Source: Rhodanobacter denitrificans (lineage in GTDB: Bacteria; Pseudomonadota; Gammaproteobacteria; Xanthomonadales; Rhodanobacteraceae). Taken from it: 64,000 nucleotides of DNA. Below, one piece after another: positions 7,942 to 17,521 of this stretch. Where the stretch lies: NCBI GenBank assembly GCA_017848855.1, contig JAFIHF010000023.1, forward strand, positions 27,674-91,673, read 5' to 3'. Position 1 is the first letter of the stretch. Each line of letters begins with the position of its first letter. Both the position numbers and the translations under genes were made by a program. The notes beneath the pieces were generated by a model. That model was not told the origin of the DNA. It searched no databases and was given only the letters and a program-made list of their open reading frames with translations.

Positions 7942-9735
7942 ATGCTGCAGCCGCTGACCCGGATCGCCCTTGCCTGCGCCCTCGCCCTGTCGCTGGGCGG
8001 CACTGCCATCGCCGCGCCGGACATGCCCGTGTCGGCGGCCGCGAGCGCCACCGCCGCGTCCGCCGACCAGGCCTTCATGCAGCTGGCCGACCGGTACTTC
8101 GACGAGTACTACTTCCCCGCCAACCCCAGCGTGGCCACCGCCGACGGCCTGCATGCCTACGACGGCAAGCTGGAGGACTACTCGCGCGCCGGCATCGCCG
8201 CCAACATCAAGGCGCTCAAGCAGTGGGAGGCGCGCGTGGCCGCGACCGACCCGAAGGCACTCAGCCCGTTCGTGCAGGGCGACCGCGAGCTGGTGCTCAA
8301 CAACATCCGCAGCAGCCTGCTCACGCTGCAGACGATACGGCCGCTGCAGAAGAACCCCGACAGCTATTCCAGCGGCATCACCAGCAGCGCGTTCACCCTG
8401 ATGGAGCGCAAGTTCGCGCCGCCGGAAACGCGGCTGCGCGCGCTGATCGCCCGCGAAAAACTGATGCCCGCGGTGCTGGCCGAGGCGCGCAGGAATCTCG
8501 ACAACCCGCCGCAGATCTACACGCAGATCGCGCTGGAGCAGCTGCCCGGCCTGGTCAGCTTCTTCCAGCACGACGTGCCTTCGGCCTTCGCCGATGTCAC
8601 CGACGCGGATCTGAAGAAAGCATTCGCCGCCAGCAACGGCGCCGTCATCAAGGCATTGCAGGATTACCAGGCCTGGCTGAAGACCGACCTGCTGCCGCGC
8701 TCGCACGGCGACTTCCGCATCGGCGCGCAGGCCTTCCGCGACAAGCTGAAGTACGACGAGATGGTGACCCTGCCGCTGGACCGGCTGATCGCGATCGACA
8801 CCGCGAACATGCGCGCCAACCAGGCCGAATTCGCCAAGGTGGCGCACGAGCTCGATCCCACGAAGACGCCGCAGCAGGTGCTGGCCGAGCTGGCCGCCGA
8901 CCATCCGCAACCGGACCAGCTGCTAGCCACCTTCCGCGGCAGCCTCGACAAGCTGGTCGACTTCATCCGCGCCAGGCACATCATCACGATCCCCTCCGAC
9001 GTGCGGCCGATCGTGGAGGAGACGCCGCCGTTCATGCGCGCCACCACCTTCGCCTCGATGGACACGCCCGGGCCGTACGAGACGGTGGCGAAGGAGGCCT
9101 ACCTCAACGTCACCCTGCCCGAGTCGTCGTGGGACAAGCGGCACACCGACGAATTCATGGCGCAGTTCAACTACCCGGTCATCAACAGCGTGGCCACGCA
9201 CGAGGCCTACCCCGGCCACTACGTGCAGTTCCTGTGGATGCACCAGCTCAACGACCGCGTGCGCAAGCTGCTGGGCGCGAACACCAACGTGGAAGGCTGG
9301 GCGCACTACTGCGAGCAGATGATGCTGGACGCGGGCCTGGCGCAATACCTCTACCCGCACGACCGCCGCCAGCAACTGCTGCTGCGCCTCGGCCAGCTGC
9401 AGGATGCGCTGCTGCGCAACGCGCGTTTCATCGTCGGCATCAAGCTGCACACCGGCCAGATGACGATGGACCAGGCCATCGACTTCTTCGTCAAGCAGGG
9501 CTACCAGTCGCGCGCCGTGGGCGAAGTGGAAACCAAGCGCGGCACCTCCGACCCCACCTACCTCTACTACACGCTGGGCAAGCTGGAGATCCAGAAGCTC
9601 CGCGCCGACCTCGAAAAGAAGCAGGGCAAGGATTTCAACCTGGAGCGCTTCCACGACGCCTTCATGCAGCAGGGCTTCGCGCCCATCGCCATCGTGCGCA
9701 AGGCGATGCTGGGCGACGATTCGCCCGTGCTGTGA
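7942..9735 (+). CDS. Secreted DUF885 family protein, putative zinc metallopeptidase
   Basis: This is a 597-aa protein with a clear signal peptide (RIALACALALSLGGTAIAA, residues about 6-24), so it is exported. The C-terminal half carries the DUF885 hallmark HEAYPGH (about residues 419-425, an HExxPGH variant of a gluzincin zinc site) and a downstream NVEGWAHYCEQMM helix whose glutamate probably completes the metal site. Family members are annotated as peptidases or lipoproteins of unknown substrate. It stands alone between a repeat and the DUF2235 gene. The annotated ATG is the one that gives the signal peptide. Confidence 0.88.
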   Translation: MLQPLTRIALACALALSLGGTAIAAPDMPVSAAASATAASADQAFMQLADRYFDEYYFPANPSVATADGLHAYDGKLEDYSRAGIAANIKALKQWEARVAATDPKALSPFVQGDRELVLNNIRSSLLTLQTIRPLQKNPDSYSSGITSSAFTLMERKFAPPETRLRALIAREKLMPAVLAEARRNLDNPPQIYTQIALEQLPGLVSFFQHDVPSAFADVTDADLKKAFAASNGAVIKALQDYQAWLKTDLLPRSHGDFRIGAQAFRDKLKYDEMVTLPLDRLIAIDTANMRANQAEFAKVAHELDPTKTPQQVLAELAADHPQPDQLLATFRGSLDKLVDFIRARHIITIPSDVRPIVEETPPFMRATTFASMDTPGPYETVAKEAYLNVTLPESSWDKRHTDEFMAQFNYPVINSVATHEAYPGHYVQFLWMHQLNDRVRKLLGANTNVEGWAHYCEQMMLDAGLAQYLYPHDRRQQLLLRLGQLQDALLRNARFIVGIKLHTGQMTMDQAIDFFVKQGYQSRAVGEVETKRGTSDPTYLYYTLGKLEIQKLRADLEKKQGKDFNLERFHDAFMQQGFAPIAIVRKAMLGDDSPVL

Positions 9736-9826
9736 CGCAAGACAGCGTCCGCGCCCGGCGGGGCGCAGACGATGCAGTGATCTGACGTTTCGATGGACGC
9801 GGCCGCGTGCCGCCACGGAGAACGAC

Positions 9827-10933
9827 ATGAGCACACGCAGACTGGTCGTACTGTTCGACGGCACCTGGAACAAGCCCGAGTCGAACACCAACGTGGAGCG
9901 CCTGCGCCGGCTGATCGCGCCGCGCGACGCGGCCGGGGTGGAGCAGCGCGTCGAATACATCCCCGGCGTGGGCGTGGCGCCGGGGATGAAGCATCTGCTG
10001 GGCGGCGCGTTCGGCTACGGCCTGTCGGACAACGTGCAGGACGGCTACCGCTGGCTGTGCGAAACCTGGCGGGCCGGCGACGAGATCTGGCTGTTCGGCT
10101 TCAGCCGCGGCGCCTACACCGCGCGCAGCCTCGGCGGGCTGATCCGCAAGTGCGGCCTGCTGCGCGACGTGGGCAGCGGCGCCGCGGCCGACGCGGCGGT
10201 GAAGGCGGCCTACGCGTTCTACCGCGACACCGCGATCAAGCCCGGCGACGCCGCCGCCGTGGCCTGGCGCGCCGCACGCGCCACGGAGACGGACATCCAT
10301 TTCATCGGCGTGTGGGACACGGTGGGCTCGCTGGGCATCCCCGACACCGCCGCCTGGTTCCCGTTCGCCCGTTCGCGCTACGAATTCCACGACACCGACC
10401 TCAGCCACATCGTCAAGCACGCCTACCAGGCGCTGGCGCTGGACGAGCACCGCGCCGATTTCGCGCCGACCAAGTGGCAGCGCAACCGCGACCTGCTCGG
10501 CCCCGACGAGTCGCCCACCGCGAAGAAGGCCGAGCAGATCGAGGTGGAGCAGCGCTGGTTCATCGGCTCGCATTCCGACGTGGGCGGCGGGAACGAGCGC
10601 GACGGCGCCGGCCACCGGCCCGACCCGCTGTGCGACCTGGCACTGGCCTGGCTGCAGCGCAAGGCGATCGCCGCCGGGCTGGCCTGCAGCGAACTGTGCG
10701 CGCCGTCGCCCGAAGCCGATCTCGGCGTGCCGCGCAACTCCTACGGCGAGTTCATGTACGGCCTCTACAAGCTGTTCAAGCCGCCGTTCGACCGCGTGAT
10801 CGGCGGCGGCGTCAACGAGACCGTGGACCCTTCGGTGTGGCAACACGCGAAGCTCGCCACCGACTACCGCTCGCCCACGCTGGAGCAGGCGCTGCGCGAC
10901 GACGTGATCGCCGCGCCGCCCGGCGTCGCGTGA
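9827..10933 (+). CDS. DUF2235 domain protein (alpha/beta-hydrolase-like, Tle1-related)
   Basis: This 368-aa protein begins directly with the DUF2235 start RRLVVLFDGTWNKPESNTNVERL and carries the GxSxG nucleophile elbow GFSRGAYTAR at about residues 94-103. GVWDTVGSLGIP and WFIGSHSDVGGGNE follow, and the latter probably provides acid/His residues. DUF2235 includes phospholipase effectors of type VI secretion, but no vgrG, PAAR, chaperone or immunity gene is nearby. A housekeeping or stress hydrolase is therefore equally likely. CGGAG lies 7 nt before the ATG. No signal peptide is seen. Confidence 0.88.
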   Translation: MSTRRLVVLFDGTWNKPESNTNVERLRRLIAPRDAAGVEQRVEYIPGVGVAPGMKHLLGGAFGYGLSDNVQDGYRWLCETWRAGDEIWLFGFSRGAYTARSLGGLIRKCGLLRDVGSGAAADAAVKAAYAFYRDTAIKPGDAAAVAWRAARATETDIHFIGVWDTVGSLGIPDTAAWFPFARSRYEFHDTDLSHIVKHAYQALALDEHRADFAPTKWQRNRDLLGPDESPTAKKAEQIEVEQRWFIGSHSDVGGGNERDGAGHRPDPLCDLALAWLQRKAIAAGLACSELCAPSPEADLGVPRNSYGEFMYGLYKLFKPPFDRVIGGGVNETVDPSVWQHAKLATDYRSPTLEQALRDDVIAAPPGVA

Positions 10934-10999
10934 GCTTGCGCATGACGCCCATGCCGCGCTTGACCGTCGCCCCGGCGCATCGGCTAGCATGCCGGCCCA

Positions 11000-11080
11000 T
11001 GAGGGAGATGGCATGCCTCCCGCTCCATCGGAGCGAACCGTCGAAGTGCAGCCGCACCGAAGCCGATGATGCCTGCACCA
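11000..11080 (+). promoter_or_regulatory. Fluoride (crcB motif) riboswitch-like element
   Basis: The 5' half is GGGAGATGGCATGCCTCCC (11003-11021), a stem whose loop holds GGCAT. An AACCG (11036-11040) follows, then CGATGATGCCTGC (11064-11076), whose ATGCC can pair with the GGCAT loop as the pseudoknot. These are the hallmark pieces of the crcB RNA, in order, about 70 nt before crcB. An extra hairpin (GCTCC...GGAGC, 11022-11034) sits between the first stem and AACCG, which is unusual. Covariance-model scoring was not possible here. Confidence 0.68.
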
Positions 11081-11150
11081 CCGGATTCCGGCGGCGCGGG
11101 CGTGCCTGTTCGTCGCGGATGCCACGCCACGCGGACAGGAGACAGGGTAC

Positions 11151-11537
11151 GTGAACCTCAACGGCTTCATCGCGGTGGGCCTGGGTGGTGCCATCGGCTG
11201 CTGGCTGCGCTGGCTGCTCGGCATCGCACTCAACCCGATCTTCCCCACCGTGCCGCTGGGCACGCTGGCGGCGAACCTGCTCGGCGGCCTGATCATGGGC
11301 TGCATGATGGGCATCTTCGAGCACTTCCAGACCCTGCCGCCGGAACTGCGGCTGTTCGTGCTCACCGGCTTTCTCGGCGGCCTCACGACCTTTTCCACAT
11401 TCTCCGCCGAGGCCGACACGCTGCTGCTGCGCCAGCAGTACCTGTGGTTCGGCGGCCACGTGGCGATGCACCTGGTCGGCACGCTGGGCATGACCATCGT
11501 GGGCATCGCGCTCACCCGGGGGTTGCTGCGGCACTGA
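11151..11537 (+). CDS. crcB: Fluoride exporter CrcB (Fluc channel)
   Basis: This 128-aa four-helix membrane protein assembles as a dual-topology dimer and exports fluoride. Hallmarks are GGAIGCWLRWLLG, LGTLAANLLGGLIMG (pore-lining Asn) and GFLGGLTTFSTFS with the conserved phenylalanines and threonine. The start is GTG 11151 with AGGAGAC about 8 nt upstream. It is preceded by a fluoride riboswitch-like leader, so expression should rise with intracellular fluoride. A DUF190 gene follows after 18 bp, a frequent partner of crcB. Confidence 0.97.
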   Translation: MNLNGFIAVGLGGAIGCWLRWLLGIALNPIFPTVPLGTLAANLLGGLIMGCMMGIFEHFQTLPPELRLFVLTGFLGGLTTFSTFSAEADTLLLRQQYLWFGGHVAMHLVGTLGMTIVGIALTRGLLRH

Positions 11538-11555
11538 ACTGAGGAGTCGGCATCC

Positions 11556-11903
11556 ATGAGCACGGAAACCCTGATCGACGGCGTGCAGCTGCGCTTCTAC
11601 GTGCACATGCACGCGCGCCACGACGGCCTGCTGGTGTCCGAATGGCTGCTGGAGCTGGCAAAGCGGCACAAGCTCGGCGGCGGCTCGGTGTTCCGCGCCA
11701 TCGCCGGCTTCGGCCGCCACGGCGTGCTGCACCAGGAGGCGTTCTTCGAACTCGCCGACAACCTGCCGGTGGCGGTGGAATTCCTGCTGCGCGAAAGCGA
11801 GGCGGAAACCCTGCTGCAACTGGTGCGCAAGGCCGGCGTGGAACTGGTGTACGCCCGCATCCCCGCGCGCTTCGGCGTGCTCGGCAACGAGGAGTGCCCA
11901 TGA
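11556..11903 (+). CDS. DUF190 family protein, CrcB partner
   Basis: This 115-aa cytosolic protein resembles PII-type alpha/beta folds (GVQLRFYVHMHARHDGLLVSEWLLELAKRHKLGGGSVFRAIAGFG). DUF190 proteins are commonly encoded beside crcB, and a regulatory or ligand-binding role in fluoride resistance is an inference. The start ATG is 18 bp after crcB. The stop overlaps the cfa start (ATGA), so crcB, this gene and cfa form a tight operon that should fall under the fluoride leader. Confidence 0.9.
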   Translation: MSTETLIDGVQLRFYVHMHARHDGLLVSEWLLELAKRHKLGGGSVFRAIAGFGRHGVLHQEAFFELADNLPVAVEFLLRESEAETLLQLVRKAGVELVYARIPARFGVLGNEECP

Positions 11904-13018
11904 GCCAGGACTCGCTGAGGCAGCGCGCGGCGGACCTGCTGCAACACGCCGGCATCCGCATCGGCGGCGATGCGCCCACCGACATCCGCGTGCACGACGA
12001 GCAGCTCTACGCCCGCGTGTTCGCACACGGCTCGCTGGGCCTGGGCGAGGCCTACATGGACGGCTGGTGGGACGTGGACGACCTGCCCGGCTTCATGACG
12101 AAGCTGCTCTCCTCGCACCTGGACGAGCACCTCAAGACCCTGGACACCCTGATCGCCCACCTCAAGGCGCGCTACATCAACCTGCAGCGCGGCGAGCACG
12201 CGTTCGAGATCGGCAAGGCGCACTACGACCTCGGCAACGACCTGTTCCACGCCATGCTGGGCCGGCGTCTGGTGTACTCCTGCGGCTACTGGGCGCAGGC
12301 CGACAATCTCGACGATGCGCAGGCCGCCAAGCTCGACCTGGTCTGCCGCAAGCTGCAGCTGAAACCCGGCCAGCGCGTGCTCGACATCGGCTGCGGCTGG
12401 GGCGAGGCGCTGAAGTACGCCGCCGAGAAATACGGCATCGAAGGCGTGGGCATCACCGTCTCCGAACGGCAGGCCGAGTACGCCCGCGAGCTGTGCCAGG
12501 GTCTGCCGATCGAGATTCGCCTGCAGGACTACCACGAGGTCGACGAACCGTTCGACGCGGTGTACTCGATCGGCATGTTCGAGCACGTGGGCGGCAAGAA
12601 CTACCGCGCCTACTTCGAGACCGTGCGCCGCTGCCTGAAGCAGGACGGCCTCTCGCTGCTGCACTGCATCGGCAGCAACGGCACGCCCGCGCAACCCGAC
12701 CCGTGGATCGAGAAATACATCTTCCCGAACTCGATGATCCCCGCCGCCAGCCAGGTCACCGCCGCGCTGGAAGGCCTGTTCGTGGTCGAGGACTGGCACA
12801 ACTTCGGCCCCGACTACGACCGCACGCTCACCGCCTGGCGCGCGAATTTCGACGCCGCGTGGCCCGAACTGTCGAAAAGCTACGACGAGCGTTTCCGCCG
12901 CATGTGGCACTACTACCTCGGCGCCTCCGCCGCGGTGTTCCGCAGTCGGCGCGATCAGCTGTGGCAACTCACCCTGAGCCCGCACGGCGTGCCCGGCGGC
13001 TACCGCGTGCCGCGCTGA
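11900..13018 (+). CDS. cfa: Cyclopropane-fatty-acyl-phospholipid synthase
   Basis: This 372-aa SAM-dependent enzyme methylenates unsaturated acyl chains of membrane phospholipids. The N-terminal lipid-binding part holds GSLGLGEAYMDGWWD. The methyltransferase domain begins with HYDLGNDLFHAMLG, then SAM motif I VLDIGCGWGEALKYAA (about residue 160) and the FEHVGGKNYRAYF region. GTPAQPDPWIEKYIFPNSMIP and MWHYYLGASAAVFRSRR are typical late motifs. It overlaps the DUF190 stop by 4 bp. Cotranscription with crcB hints that membrane modification accompanies fluoride stress, but this may be chance. Confidence 0.96.
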   Translation: MSQDSLRQRAADLLQHAGIRIGGDAPTDIRVHDEQLYARVFAHGSLGLGEAYMDGWWDVDDLPGFMTKLLSSHLDEHLKTLDTLIAHLKARYINLQRGEHAFEIGKAHYDLGNDLFHAMLGRRLVYSCGYWAQADNLDDAQAAKLDLVCRKLQLKPGQRVLDIGCGWGEALKYAAEKYGIEGVGITVSERQAEYARELCQGLPIEIRLQDYHEVDEPFDAVYSIGMFEHVGGKNYRAYFETVRRCLKQDGLSLLHCIGSNGTPAQPDPWIEKYIFPNSMIPAASQVTAALEGLFVVEDWHNFGPDYDRTLTAWRANFDAAWPELSKSYDERFRRMWHYYLGASAAVFRSRRDQLWQLTLSPHGVPGGYRVPR

Positions 13019-13099
13019 AACTGCGCACGCTGCCCGGAAGTTGCTGGCAGCACGACCGCGGGGCATAGTGCGATCTGGCCTTGCTCCCGGGGAATACCG

Positions 13100-14140
13100 A
13101 TGAAGCGTCGCATCACCATGTTGCTCACCGGCCTGGCTCTGCTCGCCACCGCCGCAACGGCCGTCGCCGCCGCGCCTGCCACCAGCACGCCAAGTTCCGG
13201 CTATTTCGACAACAGCGACCGCGACGACGTGCTCGCCGGTGGCGTGAAGATGATCCCGATCGCCACACCCAAGGGCACGTTCCACGTCTGGACCAAGCGC
13301 GTGGGCAACAACCCGAAGCTGAAGGTGCTGCTGCTGCACGGCGGTCCGGGCGCCACCCACGAATACTTCGAAGCGTTCGACAGCTTCTTCCCCGGCGCAG
13401 GCATCGAGTACTACTACTACGACCAGCTCGGCTCGGCCTACAGCGACCAACCGAAGGACCTGTCTCTGTGGACCATCGACCGCTTCGTCGACGAAGTGGA
13501 ACAGGTGCGCCGGGCGCTGCGCCTGGACAAGGACAACTTCTGCTTGCTGGGCCATTCCTGGGGCGGCGTGCTCGCCATTGAATACGCGCTGAAATACCAG
13601 CAGCACCTGAAGTGCCTGGTGATCTCCAACATGATGGATTCGATTCCCGCCTACAACGCCTACGCGAAGAACGTACTGATGCCGGCGATGGACCCGAAGC
13701 AGCTCGCCGAAGTGCAGAAACTCGAAGCAGAACACCGCACCGACAACCCGCGCTACATGGCCATCCTCGGCCCGATGCACTACGAGCAGCACGTGCTGCG
13801 CATGCCGGAGGCGCAGTGGCCCGAACCGGTGATCCGCTCGTTCGGCCACGCCAACCGGCAGATCTACACCCTGATGCAGGGCCCCAGCGAACTGGGCGCC
13901 AGCGGCCGCCTGGAACACTGGGACCGCAGTGCCGATCTGCACCGCATCACCGTGCCCACCTTGGTGATCGGCGCGCATTACGACACCATGGACCCGAAGT
14001 ACATGGCCCGCATGGCGAAGCAACTGCCGCACGGGCAGTTCCTGCTTTGTCCGAAGGGGAGCCACTTGGCGATGTACGACGACCAGCAGGTGTACTTCGA
14101 TGGGTTGATCGGGTTCCTGCGGGGCATTGAATCGGAATAA
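13100..14140 (+). CDS. Proline iminopeptidase-like alpha/beta hydrolase, exported
   Basis: This 346-aa protein has a signal peptide (MLLTGLALLATAATAVAAAP, residues about 7-26). Motifs typical of the S33 family are HGGPG (oxyanion loop, about residues 80-84), YYYYDQLGSAYSD, and the nucleophile elbow GHSWGG. The acid is probably in GAHYDTMDP and the histidine in KGSHLAMY. It probably releases N-terminal proline or cleaves small amide substrates in the periplasm. It sits 81 bp after cfa on the same strand. A start with CGGGG upstream at 13100 is used. Confidence 0.9.
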   Translation: MKRRITMLLTGLALLATAATAVAAAPATSTPSSGYFDNSDRDDVLAGGVKMIPIATPKGTFHVWTKRVGNNPKLKVLLLHGGPGATHEYFEAFDSFFPGAGIEYYYYDQLGSAYSDQPKDLSLWTIDRFVDEVEQVRRALRLDKDNFCLLGHSWGGVLAIEYALKYQQHLKCLVISNMMDSIPAYNAYAKNVLMPAMDPKQLAEVQKLEAEHRTDNPRYMAILGPMHYEQHVLRMPEAQWPEPVIRSFGHANRQIYTLMQGPSELGASGRLEHWDRSADLHRITVPTLVIGAHYDTMDPKYMARMAKQLPHGQFLLCPKGSHLAMYDDQQVYFDGLIGFLRGIESE

Positions 14141-14149
14141 GGAGGCATA

Positions 14150-14600
14150 AGCGCCCCTTGTTTCTGGCGTGCACGATGCGCGCCTGCCGTTCCGGGGCCC
14201 CTCGGCGGCGGTGAGGCGGGGACGACAAGGCCGCGCAGCGGGCGTTGCCATGGAAGGCAACGCCTTTCCGCGCGGGCAGAAGCCCGCTCGAAAAGCCCGG
14301 CCACGGCTCACGCACTCTCCGGCCAGGGACGGACGGAAAGCGCCGCCGCGAGGCGTCCTTGCTCTTTGGTTCCTTTCGCTTGACTCCGGGCATCCTGCCC
14401 TCCGCCCTTCGGACCGGATGCGCCGTTCGCCACCGCATCCGGCGGTGGCGTGGGCACGCAAAGAGAAAGTAGCTCGGGTGCCGGCAGGCGCACGAAACCG
14501 CTTCGAATCCAGCGATAACGCACAAAACCAAACCCAACCGTCAAGCTGTCGCCCCAAGCCCCGATCTGGCACCATCGCCCGGTTGCCTGCAACAGAAACC
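14150..14600. other. Non-coding repeat-like block before parC
   Basis: This 465-bp gene-free stretch has no credible coding frame. It holds a 9-bp-arm hairpin (GGCGTTGCC / GGCAACGCC, 14241-14264), a short GCGGGC..GCCCGC arm pair, and stretches such as CTTTGGTTCCTTTCGCTTG and CACGCAAAGAGAAAGTAGCT of a kind I recall as dispersed repeats in Xanthomonadales. The last ~60 bp before parC are less GC-rich and may hold its promoter, but no clear -35/-10 pair stands out. Confidence 0.5.
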
Positions 14601-14605
14601 TCCGA

Positions 14606-16843
14606 ATGAACCTGCAAGCCAATTACGAACAGATCCCGCTCAAGGAATACGCCGAGCGCGCCTACCTCGACTACTCGATGTACGTGGTGCTGGACCGCGC
14701 CCTGCCCTTCGTGGGCGACGGGCTCAAGCCGGTGCAGCGGCGCATCGTGTACGCGATGAGCGAGCTGGGCCTGGCCGCGAGTGCGAAGCCGAAGAAGTCC
14801 GCGCGCACCATCGGCGACGTGATCGGCAAGTTCCACCCGCACGGCGACACCTCGTGTTACGAGGCGATGGTGCTGATGGCGCAGCCGTTCTCCTACCGCT
14901 ATCCGCTGGTGGACGGCCAGGGCAACTTCGGTTCGCCGGACGACCCGAAAAGCTTCGCGGCGATGCGCTACACCGAGTCCAAGCTCAGCCCGATCGCCGA
15001 GGCGCTGCTGGGCGAGCTGGGCCAGGGCACGGTGGACTGGGTGCCGAACTTCGACGGCACGCTGGAGGAACCCTCGTGGCTGCCCGCGCGCGTGCCGCAC
15101 GTGCTGCTGAACGGCTCGATGGGCATCGCGGTGGGCATGGCCACCGACATCCCGCCGCACAACCTGCGCGAACTGGCCAGCGCCTGCATCCGCCTGCTCG
15201 ACGAGCCCGAGGCCACGGTGGCGCAGCTGTGCGAGCACGTGCAGGGGCCGGACTACCCCACCGAGGCGGAGATCATCACGCCGCGCGCCGAGCTGCTGGC
15301 GATGTACGAAAACGGCAGCGGCTCGGTGCGCGCCCGCGCGGTGTACGTGCGCGAGGAAGGCAACATCGTGATCACCGCGCTGCCGCACCAGGTCAGCCCG
15401 TCGAAGATCCTCGAACAGATCGCCGCGCAGATGCGCGCGAAGAAGCTGCCGATGATCGAGGACCTGCGCGACGAGTCCGACCACGAGAACCCGATCCGCC
15501 TGGTGCTGGTGCCGCGCTCCTCGCGCGTGGACGCCGACGAGCTGATGCCGCACCTGTTCGCCACCACGGACCTGGAAAAGAGCTTCCGCGTCAACCTCAA
15601 CATGATCGGCCTGGACGGCCGCCCGCAGGTGAAGGATCTCAAGAAGATCCTCAACGAGTGGCTCGCCTTCCGCACGCAGACGGTGACGCGCCGCCTGAAC
15701 CACCGCCTCGCCAAGGTCGAGCGCCGCCTGCACCTCCTGGAAGGCTTGCGCATCGCTTACCTCAACCTGGACGAAGTGATCCGCATCATCCGCACCGAGG
15801 AGGAGCCCAAGCCCGTGCTGATGGCGCGCTTCGGCCTCAGCGAGGAGCAGACCGACTACATCCTCGAAACCCGCCTGCGCCAGCTGGCCCGCCTCGAAGA
15901 GATGAAGATCAACGCCGAGCGCGACCAGCTCGAAGAGGAGCGCGCGCGCATCAACGTGCTGCTGAAGTCGCCGGCCAAATTGAAGAACCTCATCAAGGAC
16001 GAGCTGCGCTTGGACGCCGAGAAATACGGCGACGCCCGCCGCTCGCCGCTGGTCGAGCGCGAGGCCGCACAGGCGCTGGACGAGAGCGCGCTGGTGGCCA
16101 GCGAACCGGTCACCGTGGTGCTCAGCCGGAAGGGCTGGATCCGCGCCGCCAAGGGCCACGACGTGGACGCCGAAGGCCTCAGCTACCGCGAGGGCGACGG
16201 CCTGCTCGCCGTCGCGAAGGCACGCACCACCCAGCAGGTGGCCGTGATCGACGCCACCGGCCGCAGCTATTCCACGCCCGCGCACACGCTGCCTTCCGCG
16301 CGCGGCAACGGCGAGCCGCTCACCGGCCGCTTCACGCCGCCCGCGGGCGCGAGCTTCGACGCGCTGGTCGCCGGCGACAACGACACCCGCCTGATCCTCG
16401 CCACCGACTTCGGCTACGGCTTCGTCACCCGCTTCGAGGCGCTCACCGGCCGCAACAAGGCCGGCAAGCAGATCATCAGCCTCAGCGACGGCGCCAAGGT
16501 GCTGGCGCCACAGGTCACCGCCGACCCGGCGCGCGACCGCATCGTGGTGGTCACCACCGAGGGGCACCTCCTGATGTTCTCGGTGGCCGAGCTGCCGGAG
16601 CTGGACAAAGGCAAGGGCAACAAGCTGATCGAGGTGCCGAAGAAGCAGCTGGCCGAAGGCGAGCGCGTGGCCGGCATCGCCGTGGTCGCCGAGGGCAAGG
16701 GCGAAGTCACGATGTACGCCGGCGCGCGCAAGCTCACGCTGAAGTGGGCCGACCTGGTGGAATACGGCGGCAACCGCGCCACCCGCGGCGGCCTGCTGCC
16801 ACGCGGCTTGCGGCGCGTGGAGCGCATCGAGACCACGGCGTAG
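14606..16843 (+). CDS. parC: DNA topoisomerase IV subunit A
   Basis: This 745-aa protein decatenates daughter chromosomes together with ParE. It matches ParC rather than GyrA in length and in the motif [17 protein letters not shown]. The catalytic tyrosine is in [14 protein letters not shown]. The quinolone-determining positions equivalent to E. coli S80 and E84 are Thr and Glu here. The C-terminal half forms the beta-pinwheel domain ([16 protein letters not shown] and later repeats). Its TAG stop codon is part of the repeat arm GTAGGTCGGG that starts at 16841. parE is not in the window. Confidence 0.98.
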   Translation: MNLQANYEQIPLKEYAERAYLDYSMYVVLDRALPFVGDGLKPVQRRIVYAMSELGLAASAKPKKSARTIGDVIGKFHPHGDTSCYEAMVLMAQPFSYRYPLVDGQGNFGSPDDPKSFAAMRYTESKLSPIAEALLGELGQGTVDWVPNFDGTLEEPSWLPARVPHVLLNGSMGIAVGMATDIPPHNLRELASACIRLLDEPEATVAQLCEHVQGPDYPTEAEIITPRAELLAMYENGSGSVRARAVYVREEGNIVITALPHQVSPSKILEQIAAQMRAKKLPMIEDLRDESDHENPIRLVLVPRSSRVDADELMPHLFATTDLEKSFRVNLNMIGLDGRPQVKDLKKILNEWLAFRTQTVTRRLNHRLAKVERRLHLLEGLRIAYLNLDEVIRIIRTEEEPKPVLMARFGLSEEQTDYILETRLRQLARLEEMKINAERDQLEEERARINVLLKSPAKLKNLIKDELRLDAEKYGDARRSPLVEREAAQALDESALVASEPVTVVLSRKGWIRAAKGHDVDAEGLSYREGDGLLAVAKARTTQQVAVIDATGRSYSTPAHTLPSARGNGEPLTGRFTPPAGASFDALVAGDNDTRLILATDFGYGFVTRFEALTGRNKAGKQIISLSDGAKVLAPQVTADPARDRIVVVTTEGHLLMFSVAELPELDKGKGNKLIEVPKKQLAEGERVAGIAVVAEGKGEVTMYAGARKLTLKWADLVEYGGNRATRGGLLPRGLRRVERIETTA

Positions 16844-16944
16844 GTCGGGGCCCATCCCGACCTGGGCGCTGCGCCGTGGGTCGGGATTCATCCCGACACG
16901 CCTTTGCCGTAGCGCTTGTGTCGGGATGAACCCCGACCCACGGG
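16841..16944. repeat. REP-like element, family B copy 1
   Basis: Three short palindromic units with GTCGGG / CCCGAC arms (loops such as ATTCAT and ATGAAC) run in alternating orientation right after parC. The parC stop codon lies in the first unit. Related copies are at 18642, 21687 and 39827. Confidence 0.85.
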
Positions 16945-17036
16945 GGTACGGGAACCTCGCGCCGCCGGAGCCGTCCAACGTCGGTGCACGCCGTCGCCCC
17001 CCATGCGTTGAAGACGGCATCCCCCGGAGCAAGCCC

Positions 17037-17471
17037 ATGAAGTCGCTCGTCCTCGTCGTTGCCTGCCTGCTCGCCGCGCCCGCCTGGGCGCAAAGCGCCA
17101 AGCAGCCGCTGAACCTCAAGCTGCCGCCGCAGAGCGACCTGCCGCCCAGCAGCCTGCCCGCCAGCAGCACGACCGCGGCGAAACCCGCCAGCAGCGCGCC
17201 GGGCGTGTACTACGGTGACACCAGCGGCAGCACCAGCCATGCCGACGAGCGCACGGCTTACGCGCAACGCTGCGACGACGCTACCTACGGCCAGCCGCAG
17301 GTGCACGGCAGCGTGGGCACGGGCGTGATGGCCGGCAACCACGTCAGCGGCAACTACCAGACCGGCACGGTCAGCGTCAGCAAGAACCTCGGCGACTGCG
17401 ACGAACCCAAGGGTTCGGTGAACTTCTCGATCGGCGTGGGCCAGGGCCACTTCCACGGCCGCGGCTGGTAA
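17037..17471 (+). CDS. Small secreted protein of unknown function
   Basis: This 144-aa protein has a clean signal peptide (MKSLVLVVACLLAAPAWAQ). A Pro/Ser/Ala-rich stretch (residues about 25-58) leads to a C-terminal region rich in Gly, Ser and Thr with two cysteines (RCDDATYG and LGDCDEP) that may form a disulphide. It ends in GVGQGHFHGRGW. GTGVMAGNHVSGNYQTGTVSVS looks like short beta strands. I recognise no family. It is probably periplasmic or outer-membrane associated. CGGAG lies about 10 nt before the ATG. Confidence 0.7.
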   Translation: MKSLVLVVACLLAAPAWAQSAKQPLNLKLPPQSDLPPSSLPASSTTAAKPASSAPGVYYGDTSGSTSHADERTAYAQRCDDATYGQPQVHGSVGTGVMAGNHVSGNYQTGTVSVSKNLGDCDEPKGSVNFSIGVGQGHFHGRGW

Positions 17472-17521
17472 GACTCGACCGCGTTAGACTCGCCGCTTCC
17501 GTTCCTGCGGATGCACACGCG

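Noticed and set aside
9827-10933. Type VI secretion effector module
   Set aside because: DUF2235 proteins can be Tle1 effectors, but there is no VgrG, PAAR, adaptor or immunity gene around.
11597-17170. A 5.6-kb open frame on the minus strand (over 1,800 codons)
   Set aside because: It lies opposite cfa, the peptidase and parC, which have clear family matches. The translation is rich in Arg, His, Gly and Val with no domains, as expected of a shadow frame in high-GC DNA. Similar long shadows over other genes were also dropped.
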